A stretch of 64,000 bases of DNA from Fonticella tunisiensis (GTDB lineage: Bacteria > Bacillota > Clostridia > Clostridiales > Caloramatoraceae): positions 35,563 to 99,562 of the forward strand of contig NZ_SOAZ01000011.1 of assembly GCF_004364155.1 (NCBI RefSeq), read 5' to 3'. The number at the start of each line of letters is the position of its first letter. Within the stretch, counting starts at the first letter, position 1. The notes under the pieces are model-generated. The model did not search any database, was not told the origin of the DNA, and saw only the letters and a list, made by a program, of their open reading frames with translations. The translations under genes and the position numbers were made by a program. Below are positions 37,104 to 45,594 of the stretch, piece after piece.

Positions 37104-37526
37104 CTAGTTTGAAGCTTTGCTGCCAGAAAGAAATGTATCGATTACTGACTTTATCCCCAGGGCATGTAGCATTCCATCAATTATCCTGCACTTGTCCTCC
37201 GGGAGGAAAGGTTTTAGTGAATTTAAAATTACTATTGAAGGATCACATGGAGAGAGTGGACTATACTGTGTTTGTTTGGTGATATCAGAAGATAGGGAAG
37301 GATGTTGACTTATTATGTCTTCAGAATTTGATGATTTATTTTCCTCAGCATTATAGAGTGGAAGAAAAGCATTTGACATCATAGATATTATCTTATTAAT
37401 GTCTATATTCTTCATAACCTTCGACAAATCTGATGGTGTTATGTTATTTAAGGTTTGAGATTGAGAATTTAAATCAACTTCAGAAATGGAAGTATTATGA
37501 TCTTTTTTCTTATAGTGATGTCCCAT
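37104..37526 (-). CDS. small protein, family C, Ser/Asn-rich member
   Basis: 140 residues. The start is His/Lys-rich (MGHHYKKKDHN), then comes the block ITPSDLSKVMKNIDINKIISMM, a Ser/Asn/Gln-rich linker (about 60-90), and the C-terminal motif DPSIVILNSLKPFLPEDKCRIIDGMLHAL shared with the 33510 and 34241 products. GAGGTGAT precedes ATG 37526. Function unknown; the three family C genes are each the last gene of their unit. Confidence 0.75.
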   Translation of the reverse strand: MGHHYKKKDHNTSISEVDLNSQSQTLNNITPSDLSKVMKNIDINKIISMMSNAFLPLYNAEENKSSNSEDIISQHPSLSSDITKQTQYSPLSPCDPSIVILNSLKPFLPEDKCRIIDGMLHALGIKSVIDTFLSGSKASN

Positions 37527-37581
37527 AGTATCACCTCGTTTATAAATATGTAGGGGAGGGAAATCAATCCATCCCTGTTAT

Positions 37582-37815
37582 TTAACAGCATTTTCCTATA
37601 ATCAATATCAGTGCTATAACCAGGACGACAAAGATGAAGTTGTTTTTATTAAAGGCGTAGAGGTTATAGTATATAGGAAATCTTCTAAAGTATGAAGGAA
37701 GCGCAATTCGTCTATTACCATAAACAAATATAATGAGGAAGGCTATAATAAGCACAATTATGAGATTTCTTCTTGATAATCGAGTGAATAAAGGCAGCAG
37801 GCCTAAATAATTCAT
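37582..37815 (-). CDS. two-helix small membrane protein
   Basis: 77 residues with hydrophobic helices at about 17-36 (LIIVLIIAFLIIFVYG) and 57-75 (FIFVVLVIALILIIGKCC). The loop is basic and aromatic (RRFPIYYNLYAFNKNN). It resembles no other island family in sequence, but keeps the two-helix layout and a Cys pair at the very end. GGGGTGGTG precedes ATG 37815. Confidence 0.68.
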   Translation of the reverse strand: MNYLGLLPLFTRLSRRNLIIVLIIAFLIIFVYGNRRIALPSYFRRFPIYYNLYAFNKNNFIFVVLVIALILIIGKCC

Positions 37816-37985
37816 AACACCACCCCGCTTTCCTGAGTTTAAGGGATATGTGATAAATAAGGGTTTTAAAGTAAGAATTAAAATAAGGGATCTTCAATGG
37901 AACCTATAGGGTTTCAGGAAAGGGGTTTTTATAAGTAGCTATAGGGCAGCATTCTGCAATTTTAGCTATGCCGCCCTTTTTGACT

Positions 37986-38246
37986 CTAGCAGCCGCAGCG
38001 ATGATGTCTATGGTGGCGCTCATGCATTGGTCTAAGGCAGCTGCATGCAATAAGAATGAACAGAGTGATTATAAATAGACCTCCATTACTAATAAGGCCT
38101 GATTCAGGCAGAGCTCCAGGAGCTGCTGCTCCGGCAGTGCCCAAGCAGCCTACTCTAAACCACTGAAGTACAATAAGAATAAGAATTATGATTATATAAA
38201 TGTTCGGATAACCATAACCTACATAGTCCTTATGTCTCCTTGACAT
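37986..38246 (-). CDS. two-helix hydrophobic small protein, family A copy 6
   Basis: 86 residues. The N-terminus is longer and charged (MSRRHKDYVGYGYPN); then IIIILILIVLQWFRVGCLG, an Ala/Gly/Pro turn, SNGGLFIITLFILIACSC and a His/Arg/Cys tail (RHHRHHRCGC) that could bind metal. AAAGGAGG lies 7 nt before ATG 38246. Second gene of the unit headed by 38609. Confidence 0.78.
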   Translation of the reverse strand: MSRRHKDYVGYGYPNIYIIIILILIVLQWFRVGCLGTAGAAAPGALPESGLISNGGLFIITLFILIACSCLRPMHERHHRHHRCGC

Positions 38247-38285
38247 TATAAAACCTCCTTTACAGGTTTAAACTTTTATTTTAAA

Positions 38286-38609
38286 CTACCCGGCAATACG
38301 CGGGCTTCGGGGAATCAGGAGTATTATCAAAACGATGAGTAGTATCAGAGGAAGTATTGAAAACCCTGGTCCCCATACAGGTGGATAAATTGGCCTGCAT
38401 CTTTTGCTGTGGCGTTTGTGATGCTTTTTTTCAATTATTTTTAGAGGATAAGGGTAGTTTAAAAAGCCGTAACCTCCAATTTTAAGGGATGTGTTTCCAA
38501 AGATTAGTATAATAATTAAAACCAGGATTATTATTATTAAATTGTTTGATTTTGGAGGGACATTTTGTGGAGGAACGCCAAGCCCTGGAAAAAGAGCTCC
38601 TAAATTCAT
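38286..38609 (-). CDS. hydrophobic small protein, family B (MNLGALFPG), copy 2
   Basis: 107 residues. It begins MNLGALFPGLGVPPQN like the 35687 product. It has two hydrophobic helices (NLIIIILVLIIILIFG and ILPLILLIVLIILLIP) separated by a basic loop with KKHHKRHSKRC. AAAGGAGGTG precedes ATG 38609. It heads the first unit of the island, divergent from the TetR gene, with the shared module about 55 nt upstream. Confidence 0.74.
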   Translation of the reverse strand: MNLGALFPGLGVPPQNVPPKSNNLIIIILVLIIILIFGNTSLKIGGYGFLNYPYPLKIIEKKHHKRHSKRCRPIYPPVWGPGFSILPLILLIVLIILLIPRSPRIAG

Positions 38610-38638
38610 ATAAACACCTCCTTTACTGTATATGGTTC

Positions 38639-38700
38639 TGTCGAAGAGTGTCTAACTATATCTAATAATAATGTATTCGCTGAAAACAAAAATGGTTACA
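38639..38700 (-). promoter_or_regulatory. shared upstream module, copy d
   Basis: Minus strand: TGTAACC (38700-38694), 16 nt, AATACATTATTATTAG (38677-38662), then TTCGACA (38645-38639), 55 nt from the module start. In the divergent region between the 38609 gene and the TetR gene. Confidence 0.66.
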
Positions 38701-38814
38701 GAAAATAGGAATAAAATTGTCAAATTATATCATGTCTATATCATCTAACCATTTGCACCAAGTTGTATAAACTATAAGTTTATGCAATAATCAAATAAAG
38801 GGGGTTTTAAAGAG

Positions 38815-39387
38815 GTGAAAAATGTGAATAAAACGAAAAAGCTTATCTTTGATGCTGCTATAAAATCTTTTTCACAGAAGGGATTTCATAAAACAACAGT
38901 GGATGAAATAGCCGAATCAGCAGGCGTTGCAAAGGGAACTTTGTATTACCATTTTAAAAGTAAGGAGGAAATATTTAAGTTCATAATTGATGAAGGAACA
39001 AGAATAATAGAAGAAGAAATACTGGATAGGACAGAGCATCTCGAAGATCCCGTGGAAAAGCTAAGGACAATATGTTATGTGCATATTGAACTTGTTACAA
39101 AACATGTGGAGTTCTTTAAAACCATACTCAGTCAGATGTGGGGAAACGAGGAAAGGCAAAATCAATTAAGGGATGTTTTAGCCGGATATTTCAAATTGAT
39201 TGAAAAATATCTTACAGAGGCAGCCGACGAGAAGTATATAAAGGATAAAAATATGGAGATAATTGCATTTAATTTCTTTGGAGTTATGATATCAACTATT
39301 ATTTACAGTCTTATGCACAGAGAAAAAAATGTAAAGGATTTAGCAGATACCTTTGTGGATTTTATAATGGGTGGAATAGGAAAATAA
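38815..39387 (+). CDS. TetR/AcrR-family transcriptional regulator
   Basis: 190 residues. The N-terminal helix-turn-helix is clear (IFDAAIKSFSQKGFHKTTVDEIAESAGVAKGTLYYHFKSKEEIF), and the C-terminal ligand domain is helical. The ligand is unknown. GTG 38815 and GTG 38824 are both possible; AGAGGTG suits the latter. It is divergent from the small-protein island, so it could control the 38609 unit, but adjacency is the only evidence. Followed by a terminator and an unknown membrane-anchored protein. Confidence 0.88.
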   Translation: MKNVNKTKKLIFDAAIKSFSQKGFHKTTVDEIAESAGVAKGTLYYHFKSKEEIFKFIIDEGTRIIEEEILDRTEHLEDPVEKLRTICYVHIELVTKHVEFFKTILSQMWGNEERQNQLRDVLAGYFKLIEKYLTEAADEKYIKDKNMEIIAFNFFGVMISTIIYSLMHREKNVKDLADTFVDFIMGGIGK

Positions 39388-39420
39388 CCTATCTTAATGG
39401 CAGGTTATTTATTGTTTTTA
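39382..39420 (+). terminator. terminator after the TetR gene
   Basis: Stem AAATAACCT/AGGTTATTT, 11-nt loop, then TATTGTTTTTA. Confidence 0.78.
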
Positions 39421-39486
39421 TGTATTTCTATTCCTGTTTCTTCACATCCTATCTTTATACAGTATTTTAAGATGGGGTGTAAAGTT

Positions 39487-40080
39487 ATGAGAAAAAAGAT
39501 AATTATTATTCTGCTTTTAATTATCTTTATTGTAATTTTTGCGCTGGGCTACAGGAGAATTGTTGATAAACATGAGCCATCTCAGGACGCTGAATATGTC
39601 GATGCAGCTAATACATTAAAAATTGTAAAGGACATGATTAAAGAAGAGGATAAAGCAGAGTATGTTAATAGGGTTTATAAAGTTTCATTTATGTATCCTA
39701 AAAACTGGCAGGAAAAGGAGGAATCAAGGGATAAAAGTGGAGTGCCAACTGCCTATGAAGGCAAGCATGGATTCTTCAAGATAGATACAATAGAAGGAAA
39801 CAACATTGATATGGATACGATTGCGGTGGAGATGGTACAAAAAAAAGAGAAGCCATATGGCGAAAGCCCCCATATGTACAGCGTAGAGATAAACAATACA
39901 GGGGGAATATTTATTATTCCGTCCTACGATCAAAATGAAAAATTTAAAGAACAGGCAGCCTTTATAGTTAAATACCCTGAGCCTGTCATAATCGACGGCA
40001 GGGCCCAGAGGTATTTTGTTCTGTATTCCGATGTTGACAAAATAGAAAAAATAGTAAAATCACTAAATTTTTTAAAGTAA
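39487..40080 (+). CDS. membrane-anchored protein, PsbP-like region, unknown
   Basis: 197 residues with an N-terminal membrane anchor (about 3-20, IIIILLLIIFIVIFALGY) and an external domain. The phrase VYKVSFMYPKNWQEKEE resembles the start of PsbP/PsbP-like domains in bacterial surface proteins, a weak likeness. ATG 39487 follows GGGGTG. It ends 16 bp before the convergent lysO gene. Confidence 0.65.
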   Translation: MRKKIIIILLLIIFIVIFALGYRRIVDKHEPSQDAEYVDAANTLKIVKDMIKEEDKAEYVNRVYKVSFMYPKNWQEKEESRDKSGVPTAYEGKHGFFKIDTIEGNNIDMDTIAVEMVQKKEKPYGESPHMYSVEINNTGGIFIIPSYDQNEKFKEQAAFIVKYPEPVIIDGRAQRYFVLYSDVDKIEKIVKSLNFLK

Positions 40081-40096
40081 AGAAGGCACGTATATT

Positions 40097-40699
40097 CTAC
40101 TTGTTTAGGCCGTATATTAGAGGTACGAGCACAGGTACCAGCGCTGAAAGCAATGCACCGTTTATGAAGGATATAACCGCCGTTTCCTTATCAGTGGCTT
40201 CCGAAATTATTGGCAGGGTAGAATCCATTGAGGTTGCACCGGCTGGAGCTATTGCAGATAAATGGTTTAGTTTATCGGCTATAATGGGTATTGCAATAAC
40301 GGCGATAAGCTCCCTGAACACGTTCGTTAAAAAAGCTATAGTACCGGCTTTAGGACCTGCAATGTTTTTCAGCATCACTCCGGAAAGGCTGTACCAGCCA
40401 AAGCCGGAGGATATGGCAAGGCCGAGGTTTAGGGGCATGTTATATATAAGGCCTGATATTACTCCACCTATAAGGCTTCCTGCTATTATGGATAATGGAA
40501 TTAAAAGAACCCTGAGCCCCATTTTTTTAAGGTTATAAAATATCTCTCTGTTTGAGCCAAGGTCTATTCCAACTGATAGAATAAGCAGGTTTAAGGCAAA
40601 GGAGGAAATGGAATCAAGATTTGATACCATTTCCCGAGGAAGTATAAATTTGCCGCTGAGTATTCCTGCAATTAAAGCAATGAGTATTGTATAGGTCAT
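40097..40699 (-). CDS. LysO-type lysine exporter, C-terminal part
   Basis: 200 residues with six or so membrane segments. It matches the larger part of LysO (YbjE) exporters, which pump L-lysine out of the cell: SFALNLLILSVGIDLGSN, SSGFGWYSLSGV and NVFRELIAVIAIPI. In enterobacteria LysO is one protein of about 300 aa; here the first 95 residues are a separate gene overlapping by 4 bp, the split arrangement seen in many Firmicutes. Confidence 0.87.
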   Translation of the reverse strand: MTYTILIALIAGILSGKFILPREMVSNLDSISSFALNLLILSVGIDLGSNREIFYNLKKMGLRVLLIPLSIIAGSLIGGVISGLIYNMPLNLGLAISSGFGWYSLSGVMLKNIAGPKAGTIAFLTNVFRELIAVIAIPIIADKLNHLSAIAPAGATSMDSTLPIISEATDKETAVISFINGALLSALVPVLVPLIYGLNK

Positions 40700-40983
40700 T
40701 TCCTGCTGTCCTCCTCCATAAATCTTCTGGATATGATATAAACCAGCAATATACTGAAAAGAGTCGTAAACATTGCAAATGTCAGGGCCTTTATCCCCAT
40801 GGTTTTAAGATCTAGAAGCATTTCTTTATTTGCACCAATTGAGGCTCCCATTGAAAATAGAAGGAGTATTATTCCTGCCTGCTGAAATCTTGAATTATAT
40901 TTTATAACCCTGTCTGGAACAGCTTTTTTCAATCCAAGGAGCATTCCAATTATCAAGCTTACTATTATAGTCCACATAAGCAC
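40696..40983 (-). CDS. LysO-type lysine exporter, N-terminal part
   Basis: 95 residues with three membrane segments, corresponding to the N-terminal domain of LysO (IIVSLIIGMLLGL; GIILLLFSMGASIGANKEML). The stop overlaps the start of the C-terminal part (ATGA), so the two are co-translated and presumably assemble. I see no lysine riboswitch or T-box in the short upstream region. Confidence 0.85.
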   Translation of the reverse strand: MLMWTIIVSLIIGMLLGLKKAVPDRVIKYNSRFQQAGIILLLFSMGASIGANKEMLLDLKTMGIKALTFAMFTTLFSILLVYIISRRFMEEDSRK

Positions 40984-41122
40984 ACCCCCTACAGAACATT
41001 ATTGCATTATTTGTCCTATTATACAATATATTTTGGATGGAGGTATAAGCTTTTAAAATGGATATTTAATTCTTATTTGTATAAAAATTATACATATGTT
41101 AAAATAAGGATGAGGTGTTGGG

Positions 41123-41749
41123 ATGAAGGGAGTAAGAGTCGTCGTTACATACAACTGCAACATAATGTGCAGCCACTGCAAATATGGATGCAGTCCATTA
41201 AAAAAGGGAATAATGAGTCCAAATGAGTTCGAAGAAAGGGTTGTAGATGAATATAATAGAGGTTTTGAGGATTATATAATGATAGAAGGAGGGGAACCAT
41301 TTTTACATTCAGGAACGGTTTTTAAGTATATGAAAAAAATTTTACATCTTAATACAAAAAAATATATAGTTACTAATGGATTTTGGGGAGGATTGGAGCC
41401 ATATACAGATATACTCCAGGATTTTAAAAGAAATGGTCTATCAGGAATTGTTATAGAATATGATTATTTCCACTCATTATTTATAAATATGAACACGATA
41501 AAAGAAGCAATAATTAGAGCCAGGATCGCGGACCTTGATGTTAAGCTAAAGGCAGTGTTTGTTACAGGAAATATAAAGGATAAGTCAGACATAAAGACAT
41601 TTGAATATATAAAAAAACTTAAGAATGAATTTAATGGTATTGAAATTGTCTTTGATGAGGCACATGGTAGGGATAGGGAGGAATATATACTCCCTTCGAG
41701 GCGCAATATCATTGAAAAAGAAAGGGTTGTGTTATACAAATCGAAATAG
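41123..41749 (+). CDS. short radical SAM protein
   Basis: 208 residues. The N-terminal cluster motif C-x3-C-x2-C appears as CNIMCSHC, followed by EGGEPFLH (the GGE motif) and a half-barrel of alternating strands. No C-terminal SPASM or second cluster cysteines are present, so it is near the lower size limit for a working radical SAM enzyme. No substrate peptide or partner is adjacent. It starts at ATG 41123 after GAGGTGTTGG. Its terminator abuts a group II intron. Confidence 0.8.
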   Translation: MKGVRVVVTYNCNIMCSHCKYGCSPLKKGIMSPNEFEERVVDEYNRGFEDYIMIEGGEPFLHSGTVFKYMKKILHLNTKKYIVTNGFWGGLEPYTDILQDFKRNGLSGIVIEYDYFHSLFINMNTIKEAIIRARIADLDVKLKAVFVTGNIKDKSDIKTFEYIKKLKNEFNGIEIVFDEAHGRDREEYILPSRRNIIEKERVVLYKSK

Positions 41750-41788
41750 GCTGTCATATGGCAATATACCGATGACAGCCTATTTTAA
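41744..41788 (+). terminator. terminator after the radical SAM gene
   Basis: A 14-bp perfect stem AAATAGGCTGTCAT/ATGACAGCCTATTT spanning the stop codon, then TTAA. The intron 5' end (GTGCG) begins at 41790. Confidence 0.85.
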
Positions 41789-41789
41789 T

Positions 41790-43697
41790 GTGCGCCCGGC
41801 ATGGGCGACAGCTTGGCGGTGAAAGTCCGCTGTGGGCTTGGTAGTGGGAACCACTAGCCAAAGGCAAGGGTGTCCATCGTGAGGTGGAATCTGAAGGAAG
41901 CCGGAGGCAAAGTCCCGACTCGATGAACAAGAACCACATAAGAGGCTGACTTGAGGCGGACGAGTTTGCATTACAAAACAAAGTCCAACACTACCCGAAC
42001 CTCATGCAGTAAATGTGGCGAGTGCATGGGATGAAGGCGGTCGCTCTTACCCGGGGAGGTCTAACAGATACACCATTAAAAAGAATGAACTTTCTAAATG
42101 GTAACCTACCCAGTGATGGATAGCTGAACTGTTAGAAGTCAGCAGAGGTCATAGTACTGTGAGATACGCGTTATCACGGGAAGGACTTACGCTCCGAGGT
42201 TTTAATTTTGAAGACTTCGCGAGATACTCAAAGACTGCAGAAAACTGAATATACAGGCTACCTTGTTGAGAATAATGTGGAACATGAAGGTAAACAAGGA
42301 GTGCACAGAGTATCTCCGGCAGTCCCAGAAGGAGAAACCAGTGCAGAGGAATACGGAACCTTGGAGAGAATACTCTCAAGAGAAAATATGCAAAGAGCGT
42401 ATAAGAGAGTAATTGCTAATAAAGGCAGCCATGGAGTAGATGGAATGACAACCGATGAACTTCGGGACTTTCTAATACAAGAATGGCCAGAAATAAAATT
42501 AGCAATACTACAAGGTAAATACAAACCACAGCCAGTTAGAAGAGTTGAAATTCCAAAGCCCAATGGAGGAATTCGACTACTTGGGATACCGACTGTGCTT
42601 GACAGGTTAATTCAACAAGCGATAGCACAAGAATTGACATTAATATTTGACAAGGACTTCTCTAACAGCAGTTATGGATTTAGACCAAACAGGAGTGCAA
42701 AAGAAGCAGTAAAGAAAGCTAATGAATATATAAACGAAGGGTATACATGGGTAGTAGATTTAGACCTTGAGAAATTTTTTGACAAAGTAAACCATGATAT
42801 ACTAATGAGCCGTGTAGCAAGGAAGGTAAAGGATAAGAGGGTACTAAAACTAATAAGGGCATACCTAAAATCCGGAGTAATGCTAAACGGAATAAAGGTT
42901 AAAAACGAAGAAGGCACCCCACAGGGCGGTCCATTAAGCCCACTTTTAGCAAATATAATACTTGATGATTTAGACAAAGAACTAGAAAGAAGAGGACATA
43001 AATTTTGTAGATATGCAGATGACTGCAATATATTTGTTAAGAGTAAAAGGGCAGCTAATAGAGTTAGAGAAAGCATAACAGAATACATTGAAAAGGTAGT
43101 TAAATTAAAGGTAAATAAGGAGAAGAGCGCAGTTGATAGACCATGGAAGAGGAAGTTTCTTGGATTTTCATACTATATAATCCGAGGGAAATCTAATATA
43201 AGGATAGCGGAAGAAAGTATAAAGAAATTCAAGAGTAAAATAAGGGAAATAACTAGTCGAAGGAAACCAATAAGCACAGAAGAAAGAATTGAGAAACTTA
43301 ATCAAATTACAACGGGATGGGTAAACTACTTCTCTCTTGCAAAAGGGAAGAAACACATGGAAGAACTAGACCGATGGATAAGAAGAAGATTAAGGATGTG
43401 CGAATGGAAATTATGGAAGAAGGTTAGAACAAGGATAAGGAATCTAATAAGATTAGGAATGACCCCATACTTTGCAAAAATATATGCCAACACCCGAAAA
43501 GGGTATTGGCATATAGCAAACAGTCATATCCTAGCAACAACTCTAACTAACGAATATTTTGAAAAGCTAGGTTATAAAAGCCTAACATCACAGTATTCCA
43601 AAATGCATGAAAACTAACGAACCGCCGTATACCAGACCGGTACGTACGGTGGTGTGAGAGGACGCTGAATAAAATAATTATTCAGCTCCTACTCGAT
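41790..43697 (+). mobile_element. complete group II intron
   Basis: About 1.9 kb. The 5' end is GTGCGCCCGG, followed by a structured domain I region (41790-42207) with little coding capacity. A reverse transcriptase/maturase is encoded in domain IV. Domain V is about 43619-43655 (ACCGCCGTA paired with TACGGTGGT). The domain VI stem is GCTGAATAA/TTATTCAGC with the branch region CCTACTCGAT ending at 43697. All ribozyme landmarks look intact. The intron follows a terminator stem directly, a site choice known for group IIC introns; I have not assigned the class. Confidence 0.88.
42208..43617 (+). CDS. ltrA: group II intron reverse transcriptase/maturase
   Basis: The intron-encoded protein (469 aa): it helps fold and splice the intron RNA, then copies it at a DNA target. 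RT blocks include SYGFRPNRSAKEAV, DLDLEKFFDKVNHDIL, GTPQGGPLSPLLANI and the catalytic YADD. The maturase (X) domain follows (about 330-420). There is no C-terminal HNH endonuclease, so integration would use a DNA end or replication fork. TTG start at 42208, 8 nt after GAGG. No frameshift is seen. Confidence 0.93.
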   Translation: MKTSRDTQRLQKTEYTGYLVENNVEHEGKQGVHRVSPAVPEGETSAEEYGTLERILSRENMQRAYKRVIANKGSHGVDGMTTDELRDFLIQEWPEIKLAILQGKYKPQPVRRVEIPKPNGGIRLLGIPTVLDRLIQQAIAQELTLIFDKDFSNSSYGFRPNRSAKEAVKKANEYINEGYTWVVDLDLEKFFDKVNHDILMSRVARKVKDKRVLKLIRAYLKSGVMLNGIKVKNEEGTPQGGPLSPLLANIILDDLDKELERRGHKFCRYADDCNIFVKSKRAANRVRESITEYIEKVVKLKVNKEKSAVDRPWKRKFLGFSYYIIRGKSNIRIAEESIKKFKSKIREITSRRKPISTEERIEKLNQITTGWVNYFSLAKGKKHMEELDRWIRRRLRMCEWKLWKKVRTRIRNLIRLGMTPYFAKIYANTRKGYWHIANSHILATTLTNEYFEKLGYKSLTSQYSKMHEN

Positions 43698-43748
43698 TTC
43701 TTCATTTAGTTGTTGCAAGGATATCGCTTTCGTTAACCCTGTCATCCA

Positions 43749-44687
43749 CTAAGGAGCTGTAATGCTGATTTTGTTTGAAATTTCCTTCTTTTTCATTATA
43801 GTTCCAAACTTCCAAACGGCAAGCATTATAAGCAAAAGAACGGATGTAGTTAAAATGCCTGCCTCGGGCCCAAAACTTCCACCTGTCAAAAGGTTGTCCT
43901 TTAAAATCTTTACCCCATAAAATCCCTTAGAATCAACACCGCTTACAGGGAAGCCAAATATATTTCCCTGAAAATAATTCCAGGTTATATGGAAGCCTGC
44001 CGACATAAATATGCTTTCAGTTTTTATGTACATAAGTGCAAACAGAATTCCTGTTAAAAATATGTTGATTAAGCCCAAAATTTTTAGGTTTGGATTTCCA
44101 AGATGAAGCAGCGTAAATATTATTGATGAACCTGCGACGGGAGCCCATTTGATTTGAGTCTGCCTAAGTACCATTATGCAGTATCCCCTGCTGAACATTT
44201 CTTCAGCGATTCCAACAAAGATAAACGTTATAAGCCCATACAACATATAATAGTTAAACTGAGGATGAGAGAGGCTTATATTATCGATCTTAAGAAGTAT
44301 AAAAAATATAACTGACATAGAAAGGATACCAAGCAGAAGGCCAAAAATAAGTTCCTTAAAGCTTTTCCTTGAGAATATAACCCCAATATCCCTAAATTTC
44401 CCCCTATCAATTAGCTTAAGCGCCACAGCAACAGCAGCAATTATAGAGAGATTTCCTGCCAGGCCTAACATATAATTTCTTACAGGGCTTCTTAAAACAA
44501 TCTGTATGGCATAATCCTCGGATATGCTAAGGGCTTTAAACTTAGACCATGAGACCATAAGGGAAAGGGATAGAAAGCTTATAACATAGTTAAGAACAAA
44601 GGCAGCAAATATACTGGCCATAAGAACGATCCAGATTTTCCACCCGGATCTTAACTTTCCGTTTTTGTTAATAAATATGCGCATCAT
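43749..44687 (-). CDS. CPBP-family intramembrane metalloprotease
   Basis: 312 residues with about eight membrane segments. CPBP motifs: EEMFSRGYCIMVL, FTLLHLGNPNLKILG and GFHITWNYFQGNIFG. It is close to the CPBP subgroup with a long N-terminal helical region. ATG 44687 follows AGGAGGTG; the longer reading frame upstream has no site. Monocistronic; substrate unknown. A second, unrelated-looking CPBP gene is at 31839. Confidence 0.86.
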   Translation of the reverse strand: MMRIFINKNGKLRSGWKIWIVLMASIFAAFVLNYVISFLSLSLMVSWSKFKALSISEDYAIQIVLRSPVRNYMLGLAGNLSIIAAVAVALKLIDRGKFRDIGVIFSRKSFKELIFGLLLGILSMSVIFFILLKIDNISLSHPQFNYYMLYGLITFIFVGIAEEMFSRGYCIMVLRQTQIKWAPVAGSSIIFTLLHLGNPNLKILGLINIFLTGILFALMYIKTESIFMSAGFHITWNYFQGNIFGFPVSGVDSKGFYGVKILKDNLLTGGSFGPEAGILTTSVLLLIMLAVWKFGTIMKKKEISNKISITAP

Positions 44688-44885
44688 TCTACACCTCCTG
44701 TAAATCTTCATTTTATATATATGAGATAAGTTTTAAATTTACGATAGAAACTATAAAAGTTATTAAAGATTTTATAACCATTTCCTACAGCAATGCTCTG
44801 CTTCTCCATCAATTGCATTTGTAATACTTATCTGAGGCTGATATAATCGTTTTATTGAGTTTGTGATTAGATTGGATGTGATAAT

Positions 44886-45476
44886 ATGAAGGCAAGAATC
44901 ACAGCAAAGAGACACGAATTCTACAATACAACCTTTAACGTTTCTTTTTTAAACTATGACATTGCAGCAGGTATAATTGAAAATACCAAAAGGATTGTGA
45001 CTGCGGACTTTGAAAGCGTTGAATTTATGTTCGATGCTCCATGGGAAGAGAGCATAGTCAAAAATAGAGAGATATTAAACATTAAAAAACCCAGGGAAGC
45101 ATCTTATTACATGTACTTCGTCATTATAAAGTCCATAGAGGCCCACTTAGGCGAAGAAGTTAAAACCCTTATGATTATAGACGACAGGGATACAGTGCTG
45201 AAGAAGATGTTGACTAAGAATATTGTCCTAGTGGCAAATGGAAGGCCAGTCGAGATCAATTTAACAGGACAGAGATACTCAAATGTGTTTAGCGTTAGAA
45301 TAAATGATATAAATAGGGAAGATTTTATAACCGGCTGCCAGGTTGAGATAGAAGAAATAAAGGATGAACTTAAAAAGTATACAAAAAGGTATAATGAATT
45401 AGTGTATACAATGCAATCAATATATAATAATGCGCATAGAAACAGCTCAAATATTCATAGAATTAATGGAGCCTGA
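44886..45476 (+). CDS. hypothetical protein, 196 residues
   Basis: Not recognised. A soluble protein with an alpha/beta N-terminal part and a C-terminal coiled-coil-like helix (about 155-185, EIEEIKDELKKYTKRYNEL). No signal peptide. The start is 44886. Its stop codon lies in a terminator hairpin. Divergent from the CPBP gene. Confidence 0.68.
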   Translation: MKARITAKRHEFYNTTFNVSFLNYDIAAGIIENTKRIVTADFESVEFMFDAPWEESIVKNREILNIKKPREASYYMYFVIIKSIEAHLGEEVKTLMIIDDRDTVLKKMLTKNIVLVANGRPVEINLTGQRYSNVFSVRINDINREDFITGCQVEIEEIKDELKKYTKRYNELVYTMQSIYNNAHRNSSNIHRINGA

Positions 45477-45488
45477 AGGCTCTTTTTT
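45469..45488 (+). terminator. terminator at the end of the 44886 gene
   Basis: GAGCC TGAA GGCTC followed by six T; the loop contains the TGA stop. Confidence 0.88.
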
Positions 45489-45594
45489 CGTATGTAGAAT
45501 TCGAAATATTTTGAAATGTCGGGATGCAGGATTTATAATATCTCTATAGGGTCAGTTAACCTATAATAACGATGGAGTTTAAGATGTATTTAAA

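Noticed and set aside
40101..40538. 145-codon plus-strand frame opposite lysO
   Set aside because: Antisense shadow of a membrane-protein gene with no site and no family likeness.
40984..41122. Lysine riboswitch or T-box before lysO
   Set aside because: The divergent gap is about 140 bp and shows none of the conserved features of either.
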